This document shows positions 36,242 to 44,011 of a DNA stretch of 64,000 nucleotides, one piece after another. Source of the stretch: Paenisporosarcina sp049671445 (GTDB taxonomy: Bacteria > Bacillota > Bacilli > Bacillales_A > Planococcaceae); NCBI RefSeq assembly GCF_049671445.1, contig NZ_JBATUX010000018.1, positions 1 to 64,000 on the forward strand, read 5' to 3'. The notes under the pieces were generated by a model. That model was not told the origin of the DNA. It did not search any database and saw only the letters and a list, made by a program, of their open reading frames with translations. Position 1 is the first letter of the stretch; every line of letters starts with the position of its first letter. Made by a program: the position numbers and the translations under genes.

Positions 36242-36625
36242 ATGTACAAGAAAAACGTAGTGGAATTGCTCAAGCTGACGAAAGAACTACACCTGCAAGC
36301 GAGTGCGGTCGACTCTAAAATGGAGAACAACAGAGACGGGCAGCTCGAAGTCTTGCAGGAACTATTTGAAAAGCGGCAAGAGATCATAGGAAAGCTCGCA
36401 GAATTAATTGGAACTGAAGGGTTTCACTGGACTTCGGAGGACAAAGCTGTGATTTATGAATTAAAAATTCTGGAAGAGTTGCTGCAACCGCTCATCAATG
36501 ACCTCTATCAGGAATTCGGCACCCAGATGAACCGTATCAGTCGAACAAAGCACATGTCGAAGAAATATATCGGCGCTTACCAAAATATTGGGGTCGGCGG
36601 ATCATTTATTGATAAAAGGAAGTAG
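36242..36625 (+). CDS. fliT: FliT-like flagellar export chaperone
   Basis: A 127-residue, largely helical protein (ELLKLTKELHLQASAVD, LEVLQELFEKRQEIIGKLAE, ELKILEELLQPLINDLYQEF) resembling Bacillus FliT, the FliD export chaperone. An open frame extends upstream to 36203 inside fliD, but the ATG at 36242 directly follows the fliD stop and is preferred. FliT normally follows fliS in Bacillus; here it precedes it. The assignment rests on position, size and helical pattern more than on a strict motif. Confidence 0.7.
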   Translation: MYKKNVVELLKLTKELHLQASAVDSKMENNRDGQLEVLQELFEKRQEIIGKLAELIGTEGFHWTSEDKAVIYELKILEELLQPLINDLYQEFGTQMNRISRTKHMSKKYIGAYQNIGVGGSFIDKRK

Positions 36626-36633
36626 GGGAAGTA

Positions 36634-37011
36634 ATGGCAACAATCAATCCTTATCAAGCATACCAACAGAATTCCGTCATGACAGCATCACCGCAGGAAC
36701 TAACGCTGATGCTATACAACGGCTGCCTGAAATTCATAAAGCTCGCAAAAAAAGCGATGGCGGACAATAAATACGAAGATAAGAACACAAACATGATTAA
36801 AGCGCAGGCAATAATTCAAGAACTACGCTATACCTTGGACCCGGACATTGAGCTTTCCGCAAGCATGGCTCAACTATATGACTATATGTATAACCGACTC
36901 GTCGAAGCGAATATGAAGAACGACACGATTGTTCTCGAAGAAGTAGAAGGCTATGTAGTCGAGCTTCGAGATACATGGAAGCAAGCGATGAGTCAGATGA
37001 AAAACAGATAA
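36634..37011 (+). CDS. fliS: Flagellin export chaperone FliS
   Basis: A cytoplasmic chaperone that keeps flagellin monomeric and pairs with the FliW-CsrA circuit. The 125 residues have NPYQAYQQNSVMTASPQELTLMLYNG, the hallmark N-terminus, and a helical core (LRYTLDPDIELSASMAQLYDYM). GTAGGGGAAG precedes the ATG. It is the last gene of the flaG unit. No terminator is obvious before motA, so read-through is possible. Confidence 0.95.
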   Translation: MATINPYQAYQQNSVMTASPQELTLMLYNGCLKFIKLAKKAMADNKYEDKNTNMIKAQAIIQELRYTLDPDIELSASMAQLYDYMYNRLVEANMKNDTIVLEEVEGYVVELRDTWKQAMSQMKNR

Positions 37012-37042
37012 GAGAAAACAAAGTTTGAAATGAGGTTTTGGT

Positions 37043-37843
37043 GTGGATAAGACATCATGGTTAGGCATAATACTTGGATTTGTTGTATTGGTTGGTGGGT
37101 TAATTTTAAAAGGTTCTGACCCTATTGCTTTATATAATCCTGCAGCACTTGTAATCATCTTTGGTGGAACAGCTGCCTGCATATTAATAGCGTTTCCAAT
37201 GAATGAAGTAAAGAAAATACCTGCTTTATTTAAGGTTATTTTCTCGGATTTAAAGATCGTTCCGATAAAGGAATTAATTCCTACTTTTACAGAATGGGCA
37301 ATGCTTGCGAGAAAAGAAGGTCTTCTTGCGTTGGAAGAACGAGCTGAAGAGGTAGAAGATCCGTTTTTACAACGAGGATTAAAGATGGTGGTTGATGGAC
37401 AATCACAAGAATATATTCGAGAACTGATGGAAGAAGAAATTGCTGCAATGGAAGAAAGACATGAGCTTGGTGCAAAAATTTTCACACAAGCAGGTACATA
37501 TGCACCCACTTTAGGTGTACTTGGTGCAGTAATTGGTCTTGTAGCAGCACTTGGCCACTTGGACGATATTTCCTTGCTGGGTAAATCGATTTCTGCTGCA
37601 TTTATTGCTACGTTATTCGGTATATTCACTGGTTATGTAATGTGGCACCCTTTTGCAAATAAGTTGAAACGTAAATCAGAACAAGAAGCTAAGATTAAAT
37701 ATATTATGTTGGAGGGATTACTGGCCGTTCAAGAAGGTCTTCCCGTACGTATAGTGGAAGAAAAACTACTTACGTATTTACCTGCAAAAGATCGTGTTCT
37801 TGATGAACCAGAAGAAAAAGTAGGTGTTCGTGTTGAAGCGTAA
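37043..37843 (+). CDS. motA: Flagellar motor stator protein MotA
   Basis: Stator subunit coupling proton flow to rotation. The 266 residues contain four transmembrane helices: two near the N-terminus (LGIILGFVVLVGGLILKG and ALVIIFGGTAACILIAFPM) and two around APTLGVLGAVIGLVAAL and AAFIATLFGIFTGYVMW. The large cytoplasmic loop carries conserved charges (LARKEGLLALEE). The start is GTG with TGAGG upstream. It overlaps motB by a few codons, indicating coupled synthesis. The MotA-type, proton-driven assignment is by similarity; PomA-like sodium use cannot be excluded. Confidence 0.93.
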   Translation: MDKTSWLGIILGFVVLVGGLILKGSDPIALYNPAALVIIFGGTAACILIAFPMNEVKKIPALFKVIFSDLKIVPIKELIPTFTEWAMLARKEGLLALEERAEEVEDPFLQRGLKMVVDGQSQEYIRELMEEEIAAMEERHELGAKIFTQAGTYAPTLGVLGAVIGLVAALGHLDDISLLGKSISAAFIATLFGIFTGYVMWHPFANKLKRKSEQEAKIKYIMLEGLLAVQEGLPVRIVEEKLLTYLPAKDRVLDEPEEKVGVRVEA

Positions 37844-38594
37844 GAAAAAGCATGAAGATCATGTTGATGAATCATGGCTAATTCCTTATGCAGATATTTT
37901 AACGCTATTACTTGCTCTTTTTATCGTTTTGTTTGCTGCGAGTGAAGTTGATTCTAAAAAATTCAAAGCGATTTCGGATTCTTTTAATACGGAGCTACAA
38001 GGCGGGACAGGCGTTCTAGACCAACAAGCTGCAATCGAGATTACTGAAGATACTTCTTCAACGGCCAAGCTGGATGAGACGATTCCTATCGAAGAAAGTG
38101 AAAAAGTAATGTCTGCTTATGAAGACCACAAAGAACTCCAGGAACTTCAAGAGAAAATCGAAGAATATATTACCGAAAAAGGATTATCGCCAAGGCTACA
38201 AACGGAGCTAACGATTAAAGGATTGGTGCTTAAAATAAAAGAAGGTGTTTTATATCAATCTGGTAGTGCTGATATTAATGAAGAGTCAAAAGTTATTGCA
38301 GTTGAGATTTCTAATTTACTAGTGACGGACCCTCCTAGGAATATTCTGATTGATGGTCATACGGATAATGTCCCTGCGGTTTCAGAAGAATTTCCGTCAA
38401 ACTGGGAATTAAGTTCTGCGAGAGCCATAAATTTCATGAAAATACTTCTTGAAAATAAGAAATTAGATCCGAAAAAATTTAGTGCAACGGCATATGGTGA
38501 GTTCCAACCAGTCACTTCAAATGACACAGAGGCGGGTAGAGCAGAAAACCGTCGCGTAGAAGTATTAATCTCACCTTATAAGCAAGAAAATTAA
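37833..38594 (+). CDS. motB: Flagellar motor stator protein MotB
   Basis: Stator subunit with one N-terminal helix containing the ion-carrying Asp (WLIPYADILTLLLALFIVLFAAS) and a C-terminal OmpA-like peptidoglycan-binding domain (DGHTDNVPAVSEEFPSNWEL, SARAINFMK, NRRVEVLISP). GTG 37824, GTG 37830 and TTG 37833 are all in frame. I favour TTG 37833 because it gives the KRKKKHEDHVDESW N-terminus usual in Bacillus and AGGTG lies ~9 bases upstream. It overlaps the motA end by 11 bases. fliL follows 17 bases later. Confidence 0.93.
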   Translation: MKRKKKHEDHVDESWLIPYADILTLLLALFIVLFAASEVDSKKFKAISDSFNTELQGGTGVLDQQAAIEITEDTSSTAKLDETIPIEESEKVMSAYEDHKELQELQEKIEEYITEKGLSPRLQTELTIKGLVLKIKEGVLYQSGSADINEESKVIAVEISNLLVTDPPRNILIDGHTDNVPAVSEEFPSNWELSSARAINFMKILLENKKLDPKKFSATAYGEFQPVTSNDTEAGRAENRRVEVLISPYKQEN

Positions 38595-38611
38595 CTATTT
38601 AGAGGTGTAAC

Positions 38612-39037
38612 ATGGGAAAAATTAAAGTAATATTTGTTGTTTTTTTCGCTGTAGCGGCTATTGGTGCAAGCGCGATGTTTTATATGAAAAAAGTTGAGGC
38701 AGAACCTGAAATTGAAAAGGCAATATCAGCAGAAGAGTTAGCTGAACTAAGTATTGATACCGATATCATTACAACGAATTTAGCATCTGCTAGTAATTTT
38801 GCGATTGTGCAATTTAATATATTGTTGAGTAGCAAAGAAGCGAAAGAAGAGACAGAAAAGCGGACACCTGAAGTACGTGCTGCGATTATTTCTACTATTG
38901 CTGGCCTGACGAAAGACCAGTTAATTGGTGGGGAAGGAATATCCATACTCGAAAAAGAACTTTCTGCGAAGCTTGGTAATATCGTGGAGACTGGGGAAGT
39001 CGACCGTGTGTTAGTAACGGAATTTAAAATACAATAA
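38612..39037 (+). CDS. fliL: Flagellar basal body-associated protein FliL
   Basis: A stator-associated membrane protein: one N-terminal helix (VIFVVFFAVAAIGASAMFYM) and an extracellular domain with NFAIVQFNILLSSKEAKEET and the conserved DRVLVTEFKIQ end. In B. subtilis fliL lies in the early operon between swrD and fliM; here it sits directly behind motAB, and none is found at 54643-54657. AGAGGTG precedes the ATG. The placement agrees with FliL acting on the stator. Confidence 0.88.
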   Translation: MGKIKVIFVVFFAVAAIGASAMFYMKKVEAEPEIEKAISAEELAELSIDTDIITTNLASASNFAIVQFNILLSSKEAKEETEKRTPEVRAAIISTIAGLTKDQLIGGEGISILEKELSAKLGNIVETGEVDRVLVTEFKIQ

Positions 39038-39051
39038 ATAATAATTTTAAC

Positions 39052-39078
39052 TAAACATTTCTAATGAAATGCCGATAT
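39052..39078 (+). promoter_or_regulatory. Sigma-D promoter of yvyF-flgM-flgN-flgK-flgL
   Basis: TAAA (39052-39055), 15 bases, GCCGATAT (39071-39078): a perfect match to the sigma-D consensus, 29 bases before the ATG of yvyF. Confidence 0.95.
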
Positions 39079-39106
39079 AACTAATAGAAAGTATCAGGTG
39101 ATTCAC

Positions 39107-39490
39107 ATGCAATCAGGCCAGTTAGATAACTGTATAATTTGCGGAAGATTATTTCTAAAAGATCATACGGATTCTTGCTTAGATTGTTACCGAGAAATCG
39201 AGCATAATCTTAATCTCGTGGCTGACTTTTTAGAAATTGATCAAAACCGTTATGCTACGATTGAAGAAGTGAGTGAATTTACGAATGTATCTGTAAAACA
39301 AATTGCAGAGTTCCTTCGTGACGGACTTATCTTCTCTGAGGACTATCCTAACCTAGGATATCGTTGTGCTCACTGTGGTAAACTGATCAAAAGACAGCTG
39401 CTCTGTAACGAGTGTTTCACTCGATTCTCCACCGATGTGAATCGAACATTAATGCAAGAAAAGCTATTAGACGAAATTCGCAGTAAGTAG
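39107..39490 (+). CDS. yvyF: YvyF-type flagellar operon zinc-ribbon protein
   Basis: A 127-residue protein of the family found upstream of flgM in Bacillales (flagellar operon protein YvyF). It has paired cysteine knuckles (CIICGRLFLKDHTDSCLDC and CAHCGKLIKRQLLCNEC) that should bind zinc, and a MerR/HTH-like middle (ATIEEVSEFTNVSVKQIAEFL). A GTG at 39098 is in frame, but AGGTG there is the Shine-Dalgarno for the ATG at 39107. It is first gene of the sigma-D operon. The molecular role is not established. Confidence 0.85.
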   Translation: MQSGQLDNCIICGRLFLKDHTDSCLDCYREIEHNLNLVADFLEIDQNRYATIEEVSEFTNVSVKQIAEFLRDGLIFSEDYPNLGYRCAHCGKLIKRQLLCNECFTRFSTDVNRTLMQEKLLDEIRSK

Positions 39491-39560
39491 AACATATATT
39501 TCACTCATTTTTGCAGGTAGACAAGTAACGAAAAAAAATAAACGACAGGGCGGTGAAGGA

Positions 39561-39833
39561 ATGAATATTGACAAAACAACTGGTTCTTCCCTTATTCAAT
39601 CTTATCAAAAACAAATGCAAGTAACTCCAGTAGGGAAAACACGAGCTATTCAAAAGGAAGACCAACTGCAAATTTCCCCACAAGCAAAAGAGATGTTTAA
39701 GAAAAACATTGAAGTAGATGTAGAGAGACAAGAAAAGATAAATGCATTAAAAGCCCAAGTTCAATCTGGCGAATATCAAGTCAACAGTGAGAAAGTGGCA
39801 GATTCATTCTATCAATTTTGGTTCGATAAATAA
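39561..39833 (+). CDS. flgM: Anti-sigma-D factor FlgM
   Basis: FlgM holds sigma-D (SigD/FliA) inactive until the hook is complete. The 90-residue sequence has a disordered, polar N-terminus, then DQLQISPQAKEMF and the sigma-binding helices ERQEKINALKAQVQSGEYQV and SEKVADSFYQFWF. GGCGGTGAAGG precedes the ATG. It sits under the sigma-D promoter at 39052, giving the usual negative feedback. Confidence 0.94.
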   Translation: MNIDKTTGSSLIQSYQKQMQVTPVGKTRAIQKEDQLQISPQAKEMFKKNIEVDVERQEKINALKAQVQSGEYQVNSEKVADSFYQFWFDK

Positions 39834-39862
39834 GTTGGTGCTTTAAAAGAGGAGGGTGTCGG

Positions 39863-40348
39863 ATGCTTCACGTAATGGTCACGACGCTGGAAGAATTAAT
39901 TAGCATACAAAAGAAACTTATAGATTACGCAGATCAAAAGAAAACAGTCTTAATCGAGCGAAAAGTTAATGAGTTAAATAAGCTAGTGCATGAAGAGACA
40001 AAAATTGTGAAACAACTCAATGACCTAGAAAATGAACGTCAACAGTTGGTAGAGAGTTTGTTGCAAAAGCATTCGTCACAGAGCTTTAGTCAATTTGTAG
40101 AACTACTTCCAGATGAAAGCGTCAAAAACACGTTGCATTCACAACTGGAAACATTACAACAGCTAATGGTAGAGCTACAAACAAAAAATAAAATTAATGA
40201 GAGACTCCTTACAGACTCGATGAGCTTTGTTCAACATATGATCGAACAAGTTACAAAGTCAAAACAACAACATTTCAATTATCAATCCCCGTTATGTCAA
40301 CAAAAATCACAAACAAGCAGTCAAGGCTTTTTTGATACAAAAGCTTAA
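39863..40348 (+). CDS. flgN: Flagellar export chaperone FlgN
   Basis: A chaperone for the hook-filament junction proteins FlgK and FlgL encoded next to it. The 161 residues are mostly helical and coiled-coil-like (LEELISIQKKLIDYADQKKT, KLVHEETKIVKQLNDLENER, LLTDSMSFVQHMIEQVT). The N-terminal part is the family core; the C-terminal ~30 residues are Gln/Ser-rich and probably unstructured. GAGGAGGGTG precedes the ATG. Confidence 0.88.
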   Translation: MLHVMVTTLEELISIQKKLIDYADQKKTVLIERKVNELNKLVHEETKIVKQLNDLENERQQLVESLLQKHSSQSFSQFVELLPDESVKNTLHSQLETLQQLMVELQTKNKINERLLTDSMSFVQHMIEQVTKSKQQHFNYQSPLCQQKSQTSSQGFFDTKA

Positions 40349-40373
40349 TCGAAGGTAGAGAGAAGGGATATAC

Positions 40374-41633
40374 ATGGTTTCAACTTTTCACGGATTAGAA
40401 CTTGGAAAACGCGGCTTAAATGTTGGGCAAGCAAGTATCGCAACAACAGGTCATAATATTGCCAATGCGAATACCAAAGGGTACTCACGCCAACAAGTGA
40501 ATACAACGACTTCACCATCATTAGACGTTTGGACAAGTGGTGCAGTTAATCCAAGTCAACTTGGCTCCGGGGTATCACTAGACTCGATTACCCGTGTAAG
40601 AGACCGCTTTTTAGATCAACAATACCGAGACCAAGCCGGAACACTTGGCGAATGGTCAGTTAAACAACAGACACTGGACCGCCTTGAAACGGCTATCAAT
40701 GAACCAAGCGAAACTGGACTTCGTTTTGCAATGGATCAATTATCTGGTGCATGGCAAGACCTAGCGAATGATCCGAGCAGTCCATCCGCACAAGCAGTTC
40801 TTAAAGAACGAGCAGAAGCATTCGTAGAAACCGCTCAGACAATGGACCGTGCGATGTCAAATGTAAAAGACGATTTAAACCAACAGTTAACTGCGACGAC
40901 GGACGAAGCAAACGACTATTTGAAACAAATAGCTGAATTGAATACTAGTATTCTACGAAGTGGTTCACAATCAAATGATTTACTTGATAAGCGCGATGTC
41001 CTGGTTGAAAAACTATCTGAACTTGTCCCTATAAAAGTGAACGCTCAAACCAACGGAGTTTATAATATCACCTTGCGTAACGGAACTTCACTTGTCGATG
41101 GATCGAATGTGACAAAGATTGATGAGAACAGTGTTATTACCGGAGGGAAATTGGCTGGTATCAATGAATCACTGACAATCGTTGCTAATTACCAAAACAA
41201 ACTCAATGACTCGGTCAAAGAGTTTGCGGTGGCAACTGGGATGTCTGCAACTCCTGCAACAGCTGGAGGGAACTTGTTTATCGGAGATGAAAATAACTTT
41301 TCGATTGCTAATCTTAAAGTTAACTCTACAATTAGCAAAGATAATCCACCTGTGTTAAATCAAGCTGGTAATCCTCAGAGTGCACAAGATTCGTTCCAAT
41401 CTCTTGTGGGTGAACTGGGAGCGGAAAGCCAATCTGCGATGAACTCAATAGCTAATCATGAGGCTGCTTTAATGGCTACAGAAAGTCATCGACAATCGGT
41501 GAGTGGTGTTTCTCTTGATGAAGAAATGGCGAATTTAATTAAGTATCAACATTCATATAGTGCGGCAGCAAGAATGATTTCAACCACAGATCAAATGCTA
41601 GATACGATTATTAACCGTATGGCTGCACGTTGA
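40374..41633 (+). CDS. flgK: Flagellar hook-associated protein FlgK (HAP1), short form
   Basis: First hook-filament junction protein. The conserved N-terminus (TFHGLELGKRGLNVGQ, ATTGHNIANANTKGYSRQ) and C-terminus (SGVSLDEEMANLIKYQHSYS, AAARMISTTDQMLDTIINRM) are intact. At 419 residues it is about 90 shorter than B. subtilis FlgK (507), the loss falling in the exposed middle domain. It is translated from an ATG after AGAAGGGAT. Confidence 0.95.
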   Translation: MVSTFHGLELGKRGLNVGQASIATTGHNIANANTKGYSRQQVNTTTSPSLDVWTSGAVNPSQLGSGVSLDSITRVRDRFLDQQYRDQAGTLGEWSVKQQTLDRLETAINEPSETGLRFAMDQLSGAWQDLANDPSSPSAQAVLKERAEAFVETAQTMDRAMSNVKDDLNQQLTATTDEANDYLKQIAELNTSILRSGSQSNDLLDKRDVLVEKLSELVPIKVNAQTNGVYNITLRNGTSLVDGSNVTKIDENSVITGGKLAGINESLTIVANYQNKLNDSVKEFAVATGMSATPATAGGNLFIGDENNFSIANLKVNSTISKDNPPVLNQAGNPQSAQDSFQSLVGELGAESQSAMNSIANHEAALMATESHRQSVSGVSLDEEMANLIKYQHSYSAAARMISTTDQMLDTIINRMAAR

Positions 41634-41658
41634 TCATGAGGTATTGGAGGATATGATG

Positions 41659-42540
41659 ATGAGAGTTACGCAACAAATGTTACATCAAAATTCATTGCGT
41701 CATATGAATCAAAACTTGAGTCGATTGGAAAAAACCAATAACCAAGTATCAACAGGCAAACAACTTCACCGACCTTCTGATGACCCGAATGGTGTCAGTA
41801 AAGCGATGAACTTGAAAAGTGCGCTAGCTGCTAATGAACAATATGAACGAAATACCAATGAAGCAACCTTATGGTTAGATGAAACTGATCAAACGATTAA
41901 CGACATGGTTAATGTTATGCAGCGAGTACGTGAATTAGCTGTTCAAGGAAGTAATGATACACTTACAGATGCGGATAAATCGATTATCGCGACAGAAGTG
42001 GACGAACTAACTGAACAAATTCGTACATTTGCCAATTCAAAAGTAAATGGCAACTATTTGTTTAATGGACAAAAAACGAAGGAAGCACCATTCCCTGAAA
42101 AAGATTCCTATAAAACAAATCCGTTTGATACTGGTGCTAAAACATTTACCATTGCAGATGGTGTGGTTGTTCAAGCGAATGTGACAGCTGATAAATTATT
42201 TGGAAATGCAGAAGATGATGCCAATCTGTTTCAAACATTAAACAATCTTTCTGAAGGACTTCGTTCTGGTAGCCCAACCTCTATAGAGCAAATCGATAAA
42301 GGGATTGAGAGAATATTATCAACTGGAGCGGAAGCGGGAGCTAGACAAAATCGTGTGGAAGCGGTCGCAAATCGTATCAAAGACAGTAGTCTTGAACTTA
42401 AATCGATGTTATCAAAAATCGAAGATATTGATTATGCAGAAGCCATTACGAGATTAAAAAGCGAAGAGAGTATCTATCAAGCAACTCTTGCAGCTTCAGC
42501 AAAAATCATTCAACCAAGTCTAATGGACTTCTTAAGATAA
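41659..42540 (+). CDS. flgL: Flagellar hook-associated protein FlgL (HAP3)
   Basis: Second junction protein, flagellin-like. It has RVTQQMLHQNSLRHMNQNLS, STGKQLHRPSDDPNGVSKAM near the N-terminus and the C-terminal LSKIEDIDYAEAITRLKSEE, then IYQATLAASAKIIQPSLMDF. In-frame TTG 41644 and ATG 41653/41656 also exist; GGAGG (41646-41650) is best spaced for the ATG at 41659 (293 aa). It is the last gene of the sigma-D operon and is closed by a strong terminator. Confidence 0.95.
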   Translation: MRVTQQMLHQNSLRHMNQNLSRLEKTNNQVSTGKQLHRPSDDPNGVSKAMNLKSALAANEQYERNTNEATLWLDETDQTINDMVNVMQRVRELAVQGSNDTLTDADKSIIATEVDELTEQIRTFANSKVNGNYLFNGQKTKEAPFPEKDSYKTNPFDTGAKTFTIADGVVVQANVTADKLFGNAEDDANLFQTLNNLSEGLRSGSPTSIEQIDKGIERILSTGAEAGARQNRVEAVANRIKDSSLELKSMLSKIEDIDYAEAITRLKSEESIYQATLAASAKIIQPSLMDFLR

Positions 42541-42550
42541 TAGGTATGAA

Positions 42551-42586
42551 AAAGGAGCAAATGCGCTATACATTTGCTCTTTTTTC
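42551..42586 (+). terminator. flgL terminator
   Basis: GAGCAAATG (42555-42563) pairs perfectly with CATTTGCTC (42571-42579), followed by six T. It also has an A-run on the left, so it may act in both directions. Confidence 0.93.
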
Positions 42587-42610
42587 ATAGTTATTTTTGT
42601 GCTTTCTAAT

Positions 42611-42668
42611 GTTTTCCTACGTGAACGTCGATTTTTCATACGTCGACGCAGTTTTTTCCTACGTCCAA
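42611..42668 (+). repeat. 21-bp-period array 1 (three units)
   Basis: TCCTACGTGA at 42615, TCATACGTCG at 42636 and TCCTACGTCC at 42657 are spaced exactly 21 bp apart, each preceded by a run of four to six T. They share TTTTTCnnACGTC with array 2 at 43026. Confidence 0.8.
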
Positions 42669-42697
42669 ATTGAAAAGCTTGAATCAAGGTTTGTCTT

Positions 42698-42870
42698 AAC
42701 CCTTACCAACAGAAAAGAGTCATGCAGCTTAGCGTAATGACTCCTATCTAAAGGGTTTTGAATGGTTTTAGTTACGCTCCGCTCCATTTAGAAAAAGCGT
42801 TGTAACTACTAACTTAAAAAATAGCCGAAAATAAAATAAGCAGAGAGTGGCCGAAATTTCATCTTCGGCC
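42698..42870 (+). other. Block of consecutive hairpins, non-coding
   Basis: AACCCTT (42698-42704) pairs with AAGGGTT (42751-42757) and encloses GAGTCAT (42717-42723) / ATGACTC (42737-42743). A second imperfect pair, AGTTACGCT with AGCGTTGTAACT, spans about 42768-42811. GGCCGAA (42849-42855) pairs with TTCGGCC (42864-42870). No open frame with a ribosome site is present. It may be a structured RNA or the remnant of an element. Confidence 0.45.
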
Positions 42871-42924
42871 GAATGTCTAAATAAAGCGAAGGAAGCGCAT
42901 CCGCCGAGAGGTGATTTAAAAAAG

Positions 42925-42967
42925 AAGAGAGTTTGGCGAGTGACGAAGTCACAAGCCAAACTCTCTT
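42925..42967. other. 13-bp perfect inverted repeat with nested hairpin
   Basis: AAGAGAGTTTGGC (42925-42937) and GCCAAACTCTCTT (42955-42967) are perfectly complementary; the loop holds a smaller GTGAC/GTCAC hairpin. It is followed by TTTAATC and preceded by AAAAAAG, so it could serve as a bidirectional terminator. flgL is already terminated upstream; it could end the convergent flhO-flhP transcript. Confidence 0.55.
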
Positions 42968-43025
42968 TAATCTCAAGAACAAGCTGCAGCAGGTAAAGCC
43001 GACTGAAAACCTGGTCCCTCCCGAT

Positions 43026-43124
43026 GTTTTTCAGACGTCAACGCTAATTTTTCAGACGTCAGGGTCGTTTTTTCAGACGTCAACGTCAATTATTCAGACG
43101 TCAAGCCCAAAAAGTCAGACTGAG
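43026..43124 (+). repeat. 21-bp-period array 2 (five units)
   Basis: TCAGACGTCA occurs at 43031, 43052, 43073 and 43094, exactly 21 bp apart; a degenerate fifth unit, TCAGACTGAG, is at 43115. The spacers carry T-runs. Translated, the array gives FQTS heptads with no start context, so it is considered non-coding. Confidence 0.85.
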
Positions 43125-43154
43125 ATTTTCTAGAAGACTGAAACCTCTAATTTA

Positions 43155-43997
43155 TTAACCCTTTATCGTATTAACTAAGCCCATCATATCGTCGGCGAAT
43201 GAAATAGCTCTTCCTTGTGATTGGAACAATCGTTGCGTCGAAATTAATTCTGTCATTTCCTCTGTCAAATCAACATTTGACATCTCTAGGGAACCTTGAT
43301 TAATTCTGATGGAACGATTATTTGGATCGGCTAAATTTACAACTTGTAAAGTACCATTTGCTACTTGCTCTGCTTCAGTTCCAGGAAGTTGATATCGATT
43401 AGCCCCGATTTTCTCAAGCAAGTTCGGACGGTTAATATCCGCAATGCTTAATTGGATTTGTGTAGGCTGTTTTGCTGAATCCTTATAGGATATCTCTAGC
43501 GCTCCATTTTCATTAACCTTAATCGTATCGTAATCTCCGTCAAAGGAAATTGGACGATTATTGCTATCGAGAACAGAGTCCCCTGAAGATGTTACTAAGT
43601 TTACTTGATTGGAATTTAGGATTGTTTGCAATTGAAATGATCCATCTTTTGTATAGTAAGTATTGCCTTGAGAAGCAACTCTGAAAAAGCCGGAATCTCC
43701 TTGAATCATAAAGTCGAGCGGCCGATCTGTTTTTTGAATCGAACCTTGTTCAGTCCGAAGAGTTGTTTGAGAAATAAGGGCTCCAGATCCTACGCGTAAT
43801 CCATAAGGTGTACTTCTCCCTACTTCATGCTGCAGTCCTGCTTGTTTTTCAATCGATTGGACAAGTGCGTCAGAAAAGTTGGCTTCTTGGCGCTTATAGC
43901 CAGTGGTATTTACATTCGAAATATTGTTCGAAATAATATCAATTTTCTTCTGCAATTCACGCATCGATGTTGTAGCGGAATTCATTTGGATATTCAT
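43155..43997 (-). CDS. flhP: Flagellar hook-basal body protein FlhP
   Basis: Rod/hook-type axial protein of the FlgG/FlgF family. It has ATTSMRELQKKIDIISNNIS and NVNTTGYKRQEANFSD at the N-terminus, and SNVDLTEEMTELISTQRLFQ with SFADDMMGLVNTI at the C-terminus. The 280-residue length is close to B. subtilis FlhP (~269). AAGGAGG precedes the ATG. It follows flhO by 14 bases; the pair is on the minus strand, opposite to all surrounding flagellar genes. Confidence 0.9.
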   Translation of the reverse strand: MNIQMNSATTSMRELQKKIDIISNNISNVNTTGYKRQEANFSDALVQSIEKQAGLQHEVGRSTPYGLRVGSGALISQTTLRTEQGSIQKTDRPLDFMIQGDSGFFRVASQGNTYYTKDGSFQLQTILNSNQVNLVTSSGDSVLDSNNRPISFDGDYDTIKVNENGALEISYKDSAKQPTQIQLSIADINRPNLLEKIGANRYQLPGTEAEQVANGTLQVVNLADPNNRSIRINQGSLEMSNVDLTEEMTELISTQRLFQSQGRAISFADDMMGLVNTIKG

Positions 43998-44011
43998 GTG
44001 TAGTAACCTCC

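Noticed and set aside
43026..43124. Possible CRISPR array
   Set aside because: The unit is only ~10 conserved bases with an 11-base spacer of shared T-rich character and an exact 21-bp period; spacers are not unique protospacer-sized segments and no cas genes are present.
42933..43133. 66-codon open frame with FQTS heptad repeats
   Set aside because: It arises from the 21-bp array; no ribosome site, and its start is inside the 13-bp inverted repeat. The register is not open in array 1.
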